Positions 62,617-64,000 of a DNA stretch of 64,000 nt are shown piece after piece. The stretch is from Bacillota bacterium (GTDB lineage Bacteria > Bacillota > Clostridia > Lachnospirales > Lachnospiraceae). The DNA lies in contig JAEYLX010000069.1 in assembly GCA_023407575.1 (NCBI GenBank), positions 1-64,000 on the forward strand, read 5' to 3'. A model generated the notes under the pieces. It did no database searches, was not told the DNA's origin, and saw nothing but the letters and a program-made list of their open reading frames with translations. Made by a program: the position numbers and the translations under genes. Numbering within the stretch: position 1 is the first letter of the stretch; each line of letters begins with the position of its first letter.

Positions 62617-64000
62617 AGTGGAAAAGCTTTATAGCTGTAATTTTAGGTTTTGTTATTATAGTAGCGGTAGGTCTTCTAGGTTTAAATATGGAAAGGGACA
62701 CGGAGCAATTGAGTGTTAAATATGAAGACGCACAATTGCGAAATACAACCGAATTAATAACAAAAGAAATAAATATGAGTTTAACAGGATATTTGGGGAC
62801 TGTAGAAACTATTTCTAAAATATTGGCGCAGGTAGATAATCAGGATATAGAGCAGAATGCTTTAGTAACGGCTTTAAAAAATCTACATACACAACTCACC
62901 TGGAAGGCAATAAATATTTGTGATATAAATGGGATTGGTTTTGATTTAGATGGAGAGGAACAGAAGGTTGCCTTCTGTTCCTATTATCAAAGAGCATTAA
63001 TGGGTGAAACAGTAATATCTTTATCGAATTTTTATGAAGCAGATACAGCAGCATCCATTATTTATACCACCCCAATTTATCAAGAGGATAAAATCGTTGG
63101 TGTCCTACGAGCGTGTATGGACCTGGAAACATTGCAGGATATGATGTCAGTCAATACGTTTCGTGGTAAAGAAGAAATCTATCTAACGTTACAGGATGGA
63201 ACTATATTATTGAATCAATCTGGTGATGCACTGGAAACATCAGATTTATTTAATCTACTGGATAAAGAGAATACCAATTATTCTGAATTAAAACAGATTA
63301 TGAAACAGGGGAAAGCTACGTTAACTGAAGTTAAAATGCAAAACGTAAGTACTCTGCTTAGCTATTCAGGGATCAAAGATATTAGTAATGGTGGAATTTT
63401 AATTATTATTCCCAAAGATCAATTAAAAGCGTTATATGAAGAAACCCTATCTACAGCTGACAACCGAGTAATCCTAGTGTTATTTATTTTAGCGATAAGT
63501 TGTGCTCTTTTTTTGGTTTTGTTTGTTATAATGGAATGTTCCAAGAGAAATAGAGTAGAAAGTCTAGCCTATTATGATGACATTACTGGGGGTATTAACT
63601 ACAATCGTTTCAAAAAGGATGCAATAGAGTTAATTGATAAATCTGGCGATCTTAACTATGCTATCATTGAGTTGGCTATTGACCGATTTGAATATATTAA
63701 TGAATTCTTTGGCACCGAAGAGAGTAACCGTATCTTAAAACATATTTCAGAGACATTACATGAAAATCTTAAGGCGGATGAATTGTTTTGCAGATTAAAT
63801 ACCGAGTATTTTGTGCTATTATTGAAATATCATAATAAAAATGAACTATCGGACCGAATAGGCTTCCTTGATATGAAGATTGATAACTTTGAAGGTACGG
63901 AAAGTAAGAATGAGAAGTACGAAATGCGACTACATTATGGGATTTACTGTCTGGAAAACAAGGAAACAGATTTAGACCTCATGATAAACAGAGCAAATTA
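62613..64000 (+). CDS. Membrane sensor with degenerate GGDEF domain (3' end outside window)
   Basis: The frame is open to the window end (462 codons). ATG overlaps the preceding stop (ATGA) with GGAGG upstream. Membrane helices about 8-26 and 289-309 flank an extracellular dCache-type domain. A GGDEF-like domain begins at about AYYDDITGGINYNRF and goes on with ELFCRLNTEYFVLLL, where NTEYF stands in place of GGDEF. The active site is therefore lost, and it would act as a nucleotide-binding regulator or precede an EAL domain beyond the window. Location suggests it regulates the surface machine. Confidence 0.75.
   Translation, partial: MKWKSFIAVILGFVIIVAVGLLGLNMERDTEQLSVKYEDAQLRNTTELITKEINMSLTGYLGTVETISKILAQVDNQDIEQNALVTALKNLHTQLTWKAINICDINGIGFDLDGEEQKVAFCSYYQRALMGETVISLSNFYEADTAASIIYTTPIYQEDKIVGVLRACMDLETLQDMMSVNTFRGKEEIYLTLQDGTILLNQSGDALETSDLFNLLDKENTNYSELKQIMKQGKATLTEVKMQNVSTLLSYSGIKDISNGGILIIIPKDQLKALYEETLSTADNRVILVLFILAISCALFLVLFVIMECSKRNRVESLAYYDDITGGINYNRFKKDAIELIDKSGDLNYAIIELAIDRFEYINEFFGTEESNRILKHISETLHENLKADELFCRLNTEYFVLLLKYHNKNELSDRIGFLDMKIDNFEGTESKNEKYEMRLHYGIYCLENKETDLDLMINRAN

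Overview
The window looks like a low-GC Gram-positive anaerobe of the Clostridia, most likely a Lachnospiraceae member. Evidence is AT-rich sequence, strong AGGAGG-type ribosome sites, LexA boxes of the Gram-positive CGAAC-N4-GTTCG type, clostridial-style small secreted proteins, and a PBSX-like contractile-tail prophage. This placement is inference from gene style; no rRNA or marker gene is present.

1 to about 22.1 kb is the late half of a myophage-type prophage. It starts with the end of an IS3-family element that has cut into the large terminase gene, so the prophage is probably packaging-defective. Then come portal, a MuF minor head protein fused to a RelA/SpoT-like C-terminal domain with a small candidate immunity gene, scaffold, capsid, connectors, sheath, tube, a tail chaperone pair with a textbook -1 frameshift site, tape measure, baseplate, a seven-bladed propeller tail fibre, holin-type proteins, an NlpC/P60 endolysin, and an SOS-type Y-family polymerase with its small partner. 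A tRNA/tmRNA 3' fragment followed by a terminator (22053-22117) is the probable right attachment site.

22.2 to 36 kb is mixed chromosome: a TM2 membrane protein, two Ig-like secreted proteins, a second lysin/terminator/small partner/Y-polymerase cassette that mirrors the end of the prophage (possibly a remnant of a related phage), a secreted DUF5050-like protein, tRNA-Thr(CGU), a DegV lipid-binding protein, a decayed ABC ATPase copy, a Cys-containing secreted peptide with a FtsX-type ABC transporter, and a TauBC/SsuBC-like importer.

36.1 kb to the end is the most unusual part: one long same-strand gene set, probably an operon, behind a good sigma-A promoter (36111-36139). It encodes F1-ATPase-like alpha, beta, gamma and epsilon subunits, a b/delta-like stalk protein and a c-like rotor protein, in the gene order of an atp operon. 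No subunit a is present and the c-like protein has Thr where the ion-binding carboxylate should be. On both sides are membrane-anchored extracellular proteins: 1939 aa with a collagen-like segment, 607 aa with a polyglycine (GGX) segment, a five-helix membrane protein with a related ectodomain, a 455-aa protein with two such ectodomains, and a 3667-aa protein anchored at both ends. A sensor with a degenerate GGDEF domain starts at the right edge. My reading, which is inference, is an ATP-driven rotary machine that does not pump ions and instead drives or remodels a very large cell-surface structure.
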